Source of the DNA: Nelumbo lutea
Lineage: Eukaryota > Streptophyta > Magnoliopsida > Proteales > Nelumbonaceae
DNA: 64,000 nucleotides
Reading direction: 5' to 3'
Assembly: GCA_022828595.1 (NCBI GenBank)
Contig: JAKGHH010000006.1
Location: 11,656,633-11,720,632, forward strand
Shown: positions 36,016 through 47,375 of the stretch, one piece after another
How positions within the stretch are numbered: the stretch's first letter is position 1
How the letters are laid out: every line of letters starts with the position of its first letter
The notes under the pieces: generated by a model
What the model saw: only the letters and a program-made list of their open reading frames with translations
Databases searched by the model: none
Told to the model about the DNA's origin: nothing
Made by a program: the position numbers and the translations under genes

Positions 36016-36640
36016 ATATCGGCTGGCCCAAGATAAGTATGGAGCTTTCCAATTTTTTTTCTTGTGCATGTATGTGTGTATTAAAAGGGAGCTTTCCATA
36101 CCATACCACCCATTTCTGCAAGGTGATGAGTGGATATTTTAATCAACTCAGGTCAATCAAATTGGGAGACTTGTTGAATTGCCTGCACCGTCCTTGTTGT
36201 GCTTAATTAAAATGATAGAAAATAAAAAAATCCACAAAATAATAAATATCTTTTAATTTATACATGTATAATAATTATATATAAATATATTGTCATCATA
36301 ATCATCATCCATCCTTATCCCAACTATGTAAAGTTATTACATGAATCATGTTTCACCAATCCTTTTATACATAAACGTATATAAATATAAAAATATTAAA
36401 TTTATTAAATTATAAATTTTATATGAATCTAGCAAATTCTAAAATCCAAACCCGAGATAATTGAACTGATGACTGATGAATCAGATTTCTAATTTGAAGT
36501 CCATGTATAGACTCCCGCTGCACGGGGGTTTGGGGGGTGGTTTATGGCTATTTGGATTTAAATTTGATTACCTACATCCAACCCTTAACTTTTATGACTT
36601 TAACTAACCCAAATACATGTACTCTGCTTTATATATTATA
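36016..36640. other. AT-rich intergenic DNA
   Basis: No gene or definite element end is seen. Confidence 0.6.
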
Positions 36641-36830
36641 TAAAAGTACGTGATGTGCGGGTCCAGATGTAGTAGTCACAATAGGTAAGCATAATGAGTG
36701 AGAACCAAATACATGTACTTAGTTAATGCGCTTGTCACCTAAACGTTTTTGCTCGTTAGACAAAAATTATCTATTATTTTATTCAAAATAATTTAAAATA
36801 AAAAACAATGAAAAAGGAAACCTGTCCCAG
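36641..36830. repeat. Dispersed repeat, copy 1 (inverted relative at 53962-54150)
   Basis: Contains 'TGTCACCTAAACGTTTTTGC', then 'TTAGACAAAAATTATCTATT', then 'AATAAAAAACAATG', preceded by GGGTCC.GATGTAGTAG. The same order occurs in reverse complement at 53962-54150. Type of element unknown. Confidence 0.6.
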
Positions 36831-37089
36831 TTAATGCACATTTCTCTTCAACCTTCTATCGTTTAAGGTTCTCCCACCTCTGGACCTTCAGCCCCTGCAA
36901 CTGGTTGGTTGGGGCATGCACTCAACTTGGTTGGGGCAGCAGTCCTTGAAGCCCTCAGCTGTGATTTCGTCTCAATAAACCCATTGATCCAATCTCAGGT
37001 GACTATAGTCTCTCATCATTATATATGCTTTACGGTTTCAATTTATCTCCCACTTACCTTTCTTTAGCGATTTGCATAAATAACATGGG
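36831..37089. other. Exon-like stretch before the gypsy element
   Basis: 36865-36995 is less AT-rich than its surroundings and ends in a plausible splice donor (CTCAG/GTGACT), but the frames contain stops or match no family I know. It could be a remnant of the gene that the gypsy element entered, or chance. Confidence 0.2.
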
Positions 37090-37729
37090 TGATGAGGGGC
37101 ATTTTGGTCAACCCACTTAACGGCGGACACGTGGACACTGTCAGCAATACAGCGTCCGACTCAATAAGACAGCTTGCTAGTTCAGCACGTGGCAGTCTAT
37201 AACAAGTATGCAGCCGAGCTAAGGTGAGCTCGGCCCACTGACAACAATAGCTTGCCCCAAAACCATCCCGTGTGCCATGTCCGTTCTAGCACCGTTACTG
37301 CAACTACAAGAACAGCTCGCCGAACCATGCACCAGAAGACCCGTGGACGACCTGTAACCGCATGCGAATTTGGCAACTAACGGCCCAACACCCCCTCAAA
37401 CTACGAAAACAACTCCATAGAAACTCAAAGACATTGTCCTATGGCACCTAAACACCTAATAACTATAAAAAGAACCCAGGATCACTCTGAAAGGTATGTG
37501 CACTGAAGCTCTTGAACACTCTCAAAGATTCCCATCAAATCTACTCTCTGATTTAAGCATCGGAGTATTTTCCTGGGTAAAACATGCCTATGCACTCTAA
37601 CCTGTCTCTCTTTACAACATCTCTCAGCTTGGACTCCCAACTTGGCATCACAACTCGCCATTGCCAGGTTCGGACTCAGATCGACCCACATCATCAGACA
37701 CAAGAGAGTGAGAGAATTATGCATCATTA
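37090..37729 (+). repeat. 5' LTR of the gypsy element
   Basis: Runs from TGATGAGGGG to GCATCATTA. It is strongly diverged from the 3' LTR: at least 17 differences in the first 105 bp, mostly C/T or G/A. Confidence 0.9.
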
Positions 37730-37730
37730 A

Positions 37731-37750
37731 TTGGTGTTGTCTGTGGGGAG
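37731..37750 (+). other. Primer-binding site of the gypsy element (diverged)
   Basis: TTGGTGTTGTCTGTGGGGA follows the 5' LTR. It resembles the TTGGCGCCGTCTGTGGG block found at this place in many plant Tat elements, with C-to-T changes. Confidence 0.6.
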
Positions 37751-37815
37751 TGTAGCAAAAACCTAGTGTTTCCTTTTATTCATTCTATCTCACTTCGTTC
37801 AGAAGAAGTCTTTCA

Positions 37816-40800
37816 ATGGCGAACTCAGGCAACCCTTCTACTAACAATATTAATGGCCAAGTGCCAATAGTCATGATAAGGAAAATAGACGTCCCTTTAC
37901 CACAAACTAATGTGCAGGAAAATGTGAACATGTCACCCCCACCTCTGGTTGTGAATCCTGTGGCACCTCCTGCAGCAGTAGACGTACAATAGTTTAATGA
38001 CTTGGTACGATGCGTCCACAACATGACCGAACAAATGCAGTCATGGGAAAACAGATTCGTATTCATTACTGGAAAATAGCAGCAACCAATCCAGCAACAA
38101 CATCGATCACAAGTTCAATAGCGACAACTTCGAAAACAACCCCTCAATAGTAGCTTCAACAGCAACCCCTTCAACAGCAGCAACAACAACGCCAACAATC
38201 ATAGTAGCGGAAACTATGCCCTATGACACCAGATCAGTCGATCCAGCAGGATGATCAGCAAATACCGTAAGGTAATCAACCTCACAATAGCCATCAACCC
38301 CCTTTTTACAACTCAAATCATGAAAACCCACCTCCCCAGCGAATGCGGAGGCAAATTCAGGTCCTAGACAAAGAAGACACGGCAGTCCGAAACAAGCAGG
38401 TACCAGTAGAGAGTCAAGCAGATGCACCAGCTGAGTCTAATGCAGCTAGTTCCATTTAGTACACTAAGAGAAAGAAGCGGACACATTGCGCGGGAAAGAA
38501 AGTACAACTTGCTCAGGCAAACAGTATGGTACCACCTGGAGAATGCAACGTGGCATCTGGTAAAATGGTCTCCCTCTCGGAGTAGCACAGCCTGACCCAC
38601 AAGACTCCTCTAGCACCTAAGATCCTCAAAGCACCACAGCCCAAAAACTTCCGAGCTCCCACCCTAGAATCCTACCGAGGAAAGACAGACCCCATAGAGC
38701 ATACGAATAGCTTCCAAGCCCTTATGCTCCTCCATGGAGAAAATGACGCCAGTATGTGCATTGCGTTCCCCACCACTTTGAAGGAAGAAGCATGGCTTTG
38801 GTACTCAGGATTGGCCCCGGGGTCTATCAAGAATTGAGACCAGTTCGCCAGACTTTTTATTAATCAGCAAGCGGCATTCAAAATCAGCCACATGTTTATT
38901 CAACATCGTGCAAAGACCCAATGAGACTCTCGGGGACTACAATCAGTGATTCAACATGAAACGACTGCAGATCCCAGATTTGGATCCCTCCGTGCAGCTC
39001 ATAGCGGCCAAGAAAGGAGTTAAACACCAAAGTGGGAAACTGAATTGCATCCCCTGGCTATCATGGAAAATTTCCTTGAAGTAGCCAATTATTTCATCAG
39101 AGCAGAGGAAGCAATAGGCACAGAAACGCCGAAAAAGCAGGTTGCCAGTTAGAAGGACAAGGCAGCGGACAACAACACCACTGGCATACACGAGGGTGTT
39201 TACCCCATTAAATAACAAGAGGAAGGATATCCTCATGCAAATTCAGTCCAATGACTACGTGAAGTGGCTTCCCAAGATGAGGGGAGACCCCAACACCCGG
39301 AATCCAAATAAGTATTGTCATTTCCACAAGGATTTCGGACATGACACTGAGCATTATTGGAATTTAAAGAACAAAATAGAAGACCTCATCAAATGAGGTT
39401 ACTTGAGATGCTTCATCAAGGATGAACGACAGCCTGAAGCGGGAACTAGCAAGGAGGCGCCTCAGAACACTGGGCAGTAGGACCAAACTACGTAAGATAA
39501 GAAAACACAGGAAAGGTAGGTCCGAGGGACCACAAACGTAATTACTGGGGGATCAATAATAGAAAGTTGTGCCACATCAGTTGAAAAGAACGCATTGCGA
39601 GAACTGAAGCAAGAGGACAACCAACCATGTAAGCGTCTCCAAAAGGAGGAAATCATTTATTTTACAAAAGACGATATGTGCGGGGTTCAATACCCCCATG
39701 ATGATGCCCTATTGGTAAAACTACTCATCAACGATTTCAAGGTGAAGAGGATCCTGATAGACTCAAGTAGCTCGACAGTCGTTTTGTTCATAGAAGCTTT
39801 TAATAGGATGGAACTTAGCAAAGGTGACATGTAGCCCACCAACGTACCCTTAGTGGGATTCAGTGGCGAAGTGGTTCACCCAATTGGAAGGATTAGGCTA
39901 TCGATCGAGGTGAGCTCTTCACTCCACATGATACGTTTTGAACACGATTTCTTGGTAGTGGTTGTTGCATCACCATATAATGCAATTCTATGATGACCAA
40001 TCTTGCACTCCAGATAGGAGCCCACCTGAAGGAACCTTTACGATCCGAATTGTTAAGCTTTCTATTAAACAATTTAGATGTTTTTGCCTGGTCAGCTATT
40101 GAAATACTTGGTATAGACCCTAGTTTGGTAACTCATAAGCTTAATGTGGACCCTATAGTTAGACCAATACGGCAGAGGAAGAGAAACCTTACCCCGGAAA
40201 GGTGGAACATAGTAAAAAAGGAGGTGAGGAATTTGTTAGCAATGAACTTCATAGAGGAAGTCTAGTACCTGAGTTGGGTGGCCAATCCGGTCCTAGTAAA
40301 GAAAGCAAAAGGCAAATGGCGGATGTACATAGATTTTACAGACCTAAATCGAGCCTGCCCAAAAGACAGCTTCCCCTTACCCAATATAGATCACCTAGTA
40401 GATGTGACCTCAAGGTATGAACTGCTCAGTTTCATGGACGCATATTCAGGCTACAATCAAATTCTAATGGACCTAGAAGACTGTGAGAAAACCGCTTTCA
40501 CCACCGAGATAGGCCTATACTGCTATAAGGTCATGTCGTTCGGTTTGAAAAATGCCAGGGCGACCTATCAACGCTTAGTAAACTTTGTATGTTTTAGTTG
40601 ATTGGCAATAACGTCGAATGTTATGTCGATGACATAGTTGTGAAAACGCTTTTTTCCAAAAGATCTAGTTTCCAATTTAAATCTTGTGTTTGATGTTCTA
40701 CGAAAACATAACTTAAAATTAAACCCAAACAAGTGCGCTTTTGGTGTAACCTCTGGCAAGTTCTTAGGTTACTTTTTCAGCCAATGCGGTATAGAGACCA

Positions 40801-42680
40801 ACCCTAAGAAGATTCAAGCTATCTTAGACATGAGACCACCTAGGTCGGTTAAAGAAACCCAAAGACTAACAGGATGAATAGTAGCCTTAAACCGATTTAT
40901 GTCTAAATCAGATGGGAAGTGCTTTCCCTTTTTCAAGGCCATAAAAAAGAACCAAGCCTTTAAGTGGACTGAAGAATGCCAACTTGCCTTTGACGAACTA
41001 AAGCAATACCTCAACTCGCCACCCTAATTGACCAGGCCAAAGGTGGGAGACGAGCTCAAACTCTACCTTTCTACAAGTGATGAGGTGATAAACTCAACCC
41101 TTGTGAGAAGTACAACGACCTGTGCATTATGTCAGCAAGGTCCTCCATGCCGTCAAAACAAGGTACCCCAACATAGAGAAGCTCATCTTTGCATTAACAC
41201 TAGTCGAGTGAAAGTTAAGGCCCTATTTCCAAGCCCACACCATAGTGGTCAAAACTGACCAACCTCTGAAACAAGTCCTCCTGAAGCTTGAGATCTCAAG
41301 GAGGCTCATCAAATGGTCAATTGAGCTCAATGAATATGATATCTATTTCAAACCACATGCAACAATAAAATGCAGGTCCTAGCAGATAGAGTTAGAAGTG
41401 GGAACTCCATCCAGCATGGCGCCCCCTCCTCGCGAGATAGCGAGCTGGGATATGAAGCCTTGGATACTTCACGTAGATGACTCATCTAACCAAGGCAGGA
41501 ACAAACCTGGGTTAATGCTATATAGACCCTATGAGACAAAGCTAGAATACGCACTCTGGTTTCAATTCCAAGCATCGAATAACGAGGCTGAATATGAGGC
41601 TCTACTTGCAGGCTTAGCATTGGCAAAAAAAGTGGGAGCTAGACACATAGTGATATGTAGCAATTCACAACTCGTCGTAAATTAGGTAAACGGGGACTAC
41701 GAAGCACGGGAACCTTCCATGGAAACATACCTTGCCAAAGTAAGAGAGCTCCTTACTGATTTCGACTCTTGGTATCTCCAACAAATTCTGAGATCGGAAA
41801 ACACAGAGGCTGATGCCCTTTCTAAACTTGCGTGCACGATTGACTCAAAAAATGAACCATCCATATAGAAGAGCTACCCCACCCATTGATAGAGAGGACG
41901 AGTGAAGAGATCACTAGAATCACAAGTGTAGAGCCAAGCCGGATTAACCCAATCTACAACTACCTAAGACACAGAATGCTACCGATAGAAAGGAACACAA
42001 ACATAGCTCGGCAAATAGAGCAATAGGCAACCTAATACGTGATAGTAGGCAAGCTGCTTGACAAAAAATCCTTCACACTACCCTACTTACGATGCCTAAG
42101 GCGAGTTAAAGCGAGCCAAGTTCTACACAAAATCCACGAGGGCCTTTGCGGAGGACACCTGGGGAGTAAGGCCCTCACCCAGAAAGCCTTACGACAAGGA
42201 TACTACTGGCCCACCATGAAAGCAGATGCAGTCGTGCTAGTCCAATGGTGCGATGAATGTCAACGGCATGCGAACATCTTACATCAATCTGCGGCCGACT
42301 TAAGATACTTAACCAACCTGTGGCCATATGCGCAGTAGGGCATAGACTTGCTGGAACCCTTTCCACCAAGTAAAGGGTAGAAGAAATTTTTGGCAGTAGT
42401 CGTGGATTACTTCACCAAATGGGTGAAAGTTGAACCTTTAGTAACAATAATAGCTTGCAGCATCAAAAAAATTTTCTGGCAGAGCATAGTATGTCGATTT
42501 GGCCTACCAAGAGTACTAGTCCCTGACAATGGAAAGCAGTTTGAGGACATTAAGTTTCAAGATTGGTGCGGCCAAATGGGAATAAGGTAGAAATTCACGT
42601 CGGTAGCACACCCCCAAGCCAATGGGCAAGCTAAAGTTACCAATAGAGCAATCCTACGAAGACCCAAGGCTTGGCAGTTT
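37816..42680 (+). pseudogene. Gypsy gag-pol, heavily disrupted
   Basis: Gag begins at ATG 37816 (MANSGNPSTNNINGQ), passes a Gln-rich region at 38080-38200, and shows the retrotransposon gag core at 38640-38830 (YRGKTDPIEH, EAWLWYSGL). The zinc-binding motif YCHFHKDFGHDTEHYW is at 39310-39360. Protease is at about 39715 (ILIDSSSST, altered). RT spans 40270-40880 (WRMYIDFTDLNRACPKD, SFMDAYSGYNQI, then YVDDIVVK in a shifted frame). RNase H follows at 41460-41700 (HVDDSSNQ, NNEAEYEALLAGL). Integrase is at 42110-42660: an HHCC zinc finger (HEGLCGGHLG, CDECQRH) and the core YFTKWVKVEPL, VPDNGKQF and HPQANGQAK. Numerous stops, mainly TAG. Confidence 0.88.
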
Positions 42681-42780
42681 CGAGTCAATGGGTTATAGGT
42701 AAGCGTAAAGCAATAGATAAACCCAAAACCACACAATGCAACTAAGTTACACAGAATAGACAAGCACAAAACATTGAAGG

Positions 42781-43109
42781 TGTTGAGTTGGGCCTAGTTG
42801 TTTTTATTCTTATTTTAAGTTATTTAGTTAGAAAGTTGCTGGGCTTTAGGCCCATTAATTTATGTTTTTTAAGTTGTGACTGTTCAGCTACCTTAGTAGC
42901 CGCCCTATTAAGGGCATCCTTGTAATATCTCATCCTTTAAGTTAAGTATAAATATAATGAGGGGTTGGCGGCTAGGATTAATCTAAGAATTCAGGTTGAC
43001 TTCCTACTCTTTTCTCCTTCTCTTTTCTTCTCTACTGCTAAAATTTTCATCTTCCACATCTTTCCCTTCATAAGAAATTTGACTAAATCTCCAATCAGTG
43101 GTTTCTACT
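42781..43109 (+). repeat. 5' LTR of the nested Copia
   Basis: 329 bp, from TGTTGAGTTGGG to TTTCTACT. Contains a TATAAATATAATG-type box near 42948. Confidence 0.93.
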
Positions 43110-43120
43110 TGGTATCAGAG
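43110..43120 (+). other. Primer-binding site (initiator Met tRNA)
   Basis: TGGTATCAGAG directly follows the 5' LTR. Confidence 0.93.
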
Positions 43121-43583
43121 TAGGCTGAAGGTTCCTTGAGTTATTTTCTCATGCCACCCTAGATCGACCGACTACATGGTGATTTAAGAGGCTGATCAAA
43201 GATCTCAAGTAAGCCCAGTTTTTGGATTTTTTTGTGAATCTGTGTGCCCTGTAGCTGGTCTAGGGTTTCTCACCAAAATTAGGAAAAACTAGAAAAAGGG
43301 GAATAGTTCTGTTTCTATTGGACTCTTCAATTTTGACCTAGGAAGTGGTGCCCTAATTTTTTAGGGTTCCTTGGAGTTTTCTGCAAGGGGCGGTTCGAGT
43401 CCTGCCTGATTTGGAGGCTTCTAGAGAGAGCGACTGTCTCTTCTCTCTCTTCTCCCATCCCATAAAAAATGAATCTTTTGTGGAAAGACAGTTTAGGACA
43501 CTAGAAAGGTGTTGTTGGTTCCAAAAGTGTTTTGTTTGATCTTCTTGCAAATTTCAGTATTTTCTTTACACTTTTTGAGAAGC

Positions 43584-46500
43584 ATGAAGGGTCACAGAGT
43601 TGAAAATAAGCCCGAGAGTGAAATAGGACCAGCGAGAGGAGGTGTTAGAGACCTTTTCGGGACTAGGACCGTTACTACATTTAAGCTGGATGGTGCAAAT
43701 TACTTAAAATGGTCACAATCTGCAAAGATGACCACACAGGTAGTTCACACATCATTGCAAATTATGTTTCTACTTCAAGTAAAGAGGGACCTCCTTGGAT
43801 TATAGATTCTGGAGCCTCAGAGCACATGACCCATAGCTCTACTATTTCTTCTTCTTACCAGTTCTGTCCTAGCAGAGATAGGGTCTCCACAGCTGATGGA
43901 TCCCATGTTCCCATTGCTAGGAAGGGATCTGTCAAGATTAGAGATTCTATTTCTCTACCCTTTGTCCTTCATGTTCTTAGATTGAGCATGAAATTGTTAT
44001 TTGTTAGTAGTTTGATTAAGAACCTGAACTGCTCAATAATTTTTTCTCCTGGTCATTGTATTTTGCAGGATCTGGATTCCAAGAGGACTATTGGGAGTGG
44101 TCATGAAGTGAATGGGATCTACCTCCTGGATGTGCTTCCTCATCATCAGAACCATCATGTTAGCAAGGATAGTGAATCAAGGTTTGTGGGTCAAATTATG
44201 GTTTGGCATAATCGTTTAGGCCATTTACCTTTTTCTTCTTTGAGTCTTTTGTTTCCAAAAATTTTTAAGTCTATTAGTTTGTCGAGTCTGGAGTGTGAAG
44301 GTTGTCAACTTGGAAAGCATTTTAGACATTCATTTAAACCTAGTAATAAAAGGTGCTCTTCTTCTTTTGATGTTATTCATTCTGATGTATGGGGACCTTA
44401 CCATGTTCCTTCAATGGGAGGTTATCAATATTTTCTCTTATTTGTGGATGATTTCTCACAATACTCTTGGATTTACCTAATGAGATCCCACGATGAAGTA
44501 CCATCCTTGGTGAGGCAATTTCATCAGATGGTGCTAACACAGTTTGGAACAAGAATAAAGGTGTTCAGATCAGACAATGCTAGGGAATATTTTGAAAAAC
44601 ACCATGCCTTATATTTGTTAGAATATGGTGTTGTCCATCAGAGCATTTGTCCCTACAGTCCACAACAGAATAGTGTTGCAAAAAGGAAGAACATATACAT
44701 TGTTGAGACTGCTAGAAGCATGATGATTACATTTACAGTTCCAGTTCAGTTTTGGAGTGATGCAGTTCTCACAACAGTATATCTGATTAACAGGGTGTCA
44801 TCTCATATACTTGGATTCAACACCCCATTCAGTCTCCTTTTTCCTAAGGGGGAAATGTTACATATTCCTCTCAGGGTGTTTGGGTGTGTCTGCTTTGCAC
44901 ATATCCTTGGTCCCCACCGCTTGAAGCTTGATTCCAAGGCAAAGAAGTGTGTCTTCCTTGGATATGCAGAAAATCAGAAAGGGTTCTACTGCTATGATCC
45001 AGTCTCTAGGAGCCGATATGTTACCATGGATGTCACCTTTTTTGAATTCACATACTTCTTCTCAAAGAATCCTTCTCAAGGGGAGTGTTTTGGGGAAGTG
45101 AGTCAACAGTCTATTCCTCTCCTAGTTCCAGTCCCTGTGTCTACTCCTGTGCTTGACCCTCTTGTGTCACCTACCTTACCACCTCCTTTGCATCTTACTT
45201 CTCAGCATTACTTACGACAGAGACTTCACAAGGAGGTTGATTCCACTACATCGGAACTCACATCACTTCCTATCGGTTCCTTGGAGACTCCACATTCAAC
45301 TAATATGGATTCAGGTATTCCTCTTCGTCCCGCTACTATTTCAGTTCCCACTGATTCTACTAACCCTATTATAGATAACCTCGATCTCCCTATTGCTCTT
45401 AGGAAAGGGAAGAGAAAGTGTACTGGTCATTGTATTTCACAATACTTATCCTACAGTGGAATTTCTTCTTCCTACTGTGTTTTTCTTTCCTCTCTTGACT
45501 CAATGTTTATACCCAAGGGTGTTAGTGAGGCTCTCTCTAAACCTGAGTGGAAGACAACTATGCAAGAAGATATGACAACTTTGATTAAGAATTGGACATG
45601 GGACATTGTGGATCTACTAGAATGCAAGGAGATAATTGGATGTAGATGGGTTTACACAGTAAAATATAAGGTAGATGGAAGTAAAGAAAAGTACAAGGAT
45701 AGACTTGTTGCAAAAGGGTACACACAGACCTATGGCATTGATTACTTAGAGACCTTTGCACCAGTTGCAAAGATGACCTCTGTTCGGATACTTCTTTCTC
45801 TTGCTACCTCATACTCTTGGCCCTTGTTTCAACTTGATGTGAAGAATATTTTTCCCAAATGGGGGGATCTACAAGAGGAAGTGTATATGGATCTTCCTAC
45901 TGGCTTTTACAGTGATGCTGAAAAGGGAAAGTATGTAGGCTTAAGAAGTCACTTTATGGCTTGAAACAATCTCTTAGAGCATGGTTTGACAAATTCAGAA
46001 AGGCCTTGATTGCTTTTGGCTACACTCAGACTCAATCCAATCATACCTTGTTTGTGGAGTGAAGGGGATCTTTGGTGTCAGTCCTAATTGTTTATGTGGA
46101 TGATATTATTGTCACAGGGAATGACCTAAGTGAGATTGATTGTTTGAAAAGGAATCTACATAAAGAATTTGAAATTAAGGATCTTGGAGAACTGACATAC
46201 TTCTTAGGCATTGAAGTTGCAAGATCAAAACATGAAATTTTTATCTCTCAAAGGAGTATGTCTTGGATCTTCTTCAAGAGACAAAGAAGCTTGAAATGAA
46301 GGCAATCAGTACCCATATTGATCAGAACCATAGAATCAATGCATCAAAAGGTGAGCCAATAAAGGACATTGGGAGATATTAGAGAATTATGGGTCGGCTG
46401 TTATACTTGTGTAGGACAAGACCAAACATTTAGTATGCAATAAGTGTGGTAAGTCAATACAAGCATGCTCCACGAGTCTAGCATTGGGAGGCAGTTGATA

Positions 46501-47030
46501 GGATTCTTGCTTATCTGAAGGGACACCCGAGCAGAGGCATATTGTTTACTGATCATGTATAGTTGAAACTAGAGGCTTATACAGATGCAGATTGGGCAGG
46601 ATGCCTTGATGACAGGAGATTAACTTTAGGAGTGTGCACCCTTGTTGGGGGTAACCTTGTCTCATGGAAGAGTAAGAAACAAACAATGGTGGCAAGATCA
46701 AGTGCTGAAGCTGAGCATATGGCCATGGCACAAGGAGTCTTAGAACTTCTTTGGATCCATTCCCAGAAATTGGTGTACAGGCAGAAGAACCTATTATGTT
46801 GTATTATGATAGCTAAGCAGCAATTAACATTGCCCATAACCCAGTCTAGCATGACCGAACTAAGCACATTGAAGTGGATAGACATTTTATCAAAGAAAGA
46901 GTGACTTCTAGAGAAGTTTGTCTTCCATACATTACTTCTGATCTGCAGCTCATTGATGTTCTCACAAAAGGTGTTAAAAAGAACAAGTCGGAGCATGATC
47001 TACGCAAGTTGGGAATGTATGGCATATACT
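43584..47030 (+). pseudogene. Copia gag-pol with gag deletion
   Basis: Gag opens at ATG 43584 and reaches the FKLDGANYLKWSQSAKM motif near 43730. It then jumps straight to protease-proximal sequence: most of gag, including the UBN2 region and zinc knuckle, is gone. A 751-residue open frame (43709-45964) then holds protease (WIIDSGASEHMT, intact DSG), GAG-pre-integrase ([12 protein letters not shown]), the integrase core (HSDVWGPYH, SDNAREYF, QNSVAKRKN, where the usual GVAER reads SVAKR) and the first half of RT (QLDVKNIF). A frameshift near 45940 and a stop near 46062 follow. YVDDIIVTG is at about 46097, and RNase H at 46563-46900 (YTDADWAGC, SSAEAEHMAM). Inactive. Confidence 0.93.
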
Positions 47031-47047
47031 CCCAACTTGAGGGGGAG

Positions 47048-47370
47048 TGTTGAGTTGGGCCTAGTTGTTTTTATTCTTATTTTAAGTTATTTAGTTAGGA
47101 AGTTGTTGGGTGGCCCATTAGTTTATGTTTTTAAGTTGTGACTATTCAGCTACATTAGTAGCTGCCCACTAAGGGCATCCTTGTAATATCTCATCATTTA
47201 AGTTAAATATAAATATAATGAGGGGTTGGTGGCTAGGGTTAATCTAAGAATCCTTGTTGACTTCCTACTCTTTTCTCCTTCTCTTTTCCTCTCTACTGCT
47301 GAAATCTTCATCTTCCTCCTCTTTCCCTTTATAATAACTTTGACTAAATTTATAATCAGTGATTTCTACT
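47048..47370 (+). repeat. 3' LTR of the nested Copia
   Basis: 323 bp, from TGTTGAGTTGGG to TTTCTACT. It differs from the 5' copy by small indels near 47110 and scattered substitutions. Confidence 0.93.
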
Positions 47371-47375
47371 AAAGG

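Larger units (their letters stand above)
42781..47370 (+). mobile_element. Ty1/copia LTR retrotransposon nested in the gypsy element
   Basis: 5' LTR 42781-43109, PBS 43110-43120, gag-pol 43584-47030, polypurine tract about 47037-47047, 3' LTR 47048-47370. The flanking 5-mers are GAAGG (42776-42780) and AAAGG (47371-47375), one base apart. The LTRs are far more alike than those of the surrounding gypsy element, so this is the later insertion. Gag has a large deletion, and the RT/RNase H part has stops and shifts. Confidence 0.95.

Noticed and set aside
36865..36995. Exon-like stretch with a CAG/GTGACT donor
   Set aside because: Not called as a gene: frames contain stops or match nothing I know. 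Kept only as a note beside the NDUFA9 fragment.
38221..39236. Minus-strand open frames across the gypsy gag
   Set aside because: Shadows of the plus-strand gag; no domain is visible in them.
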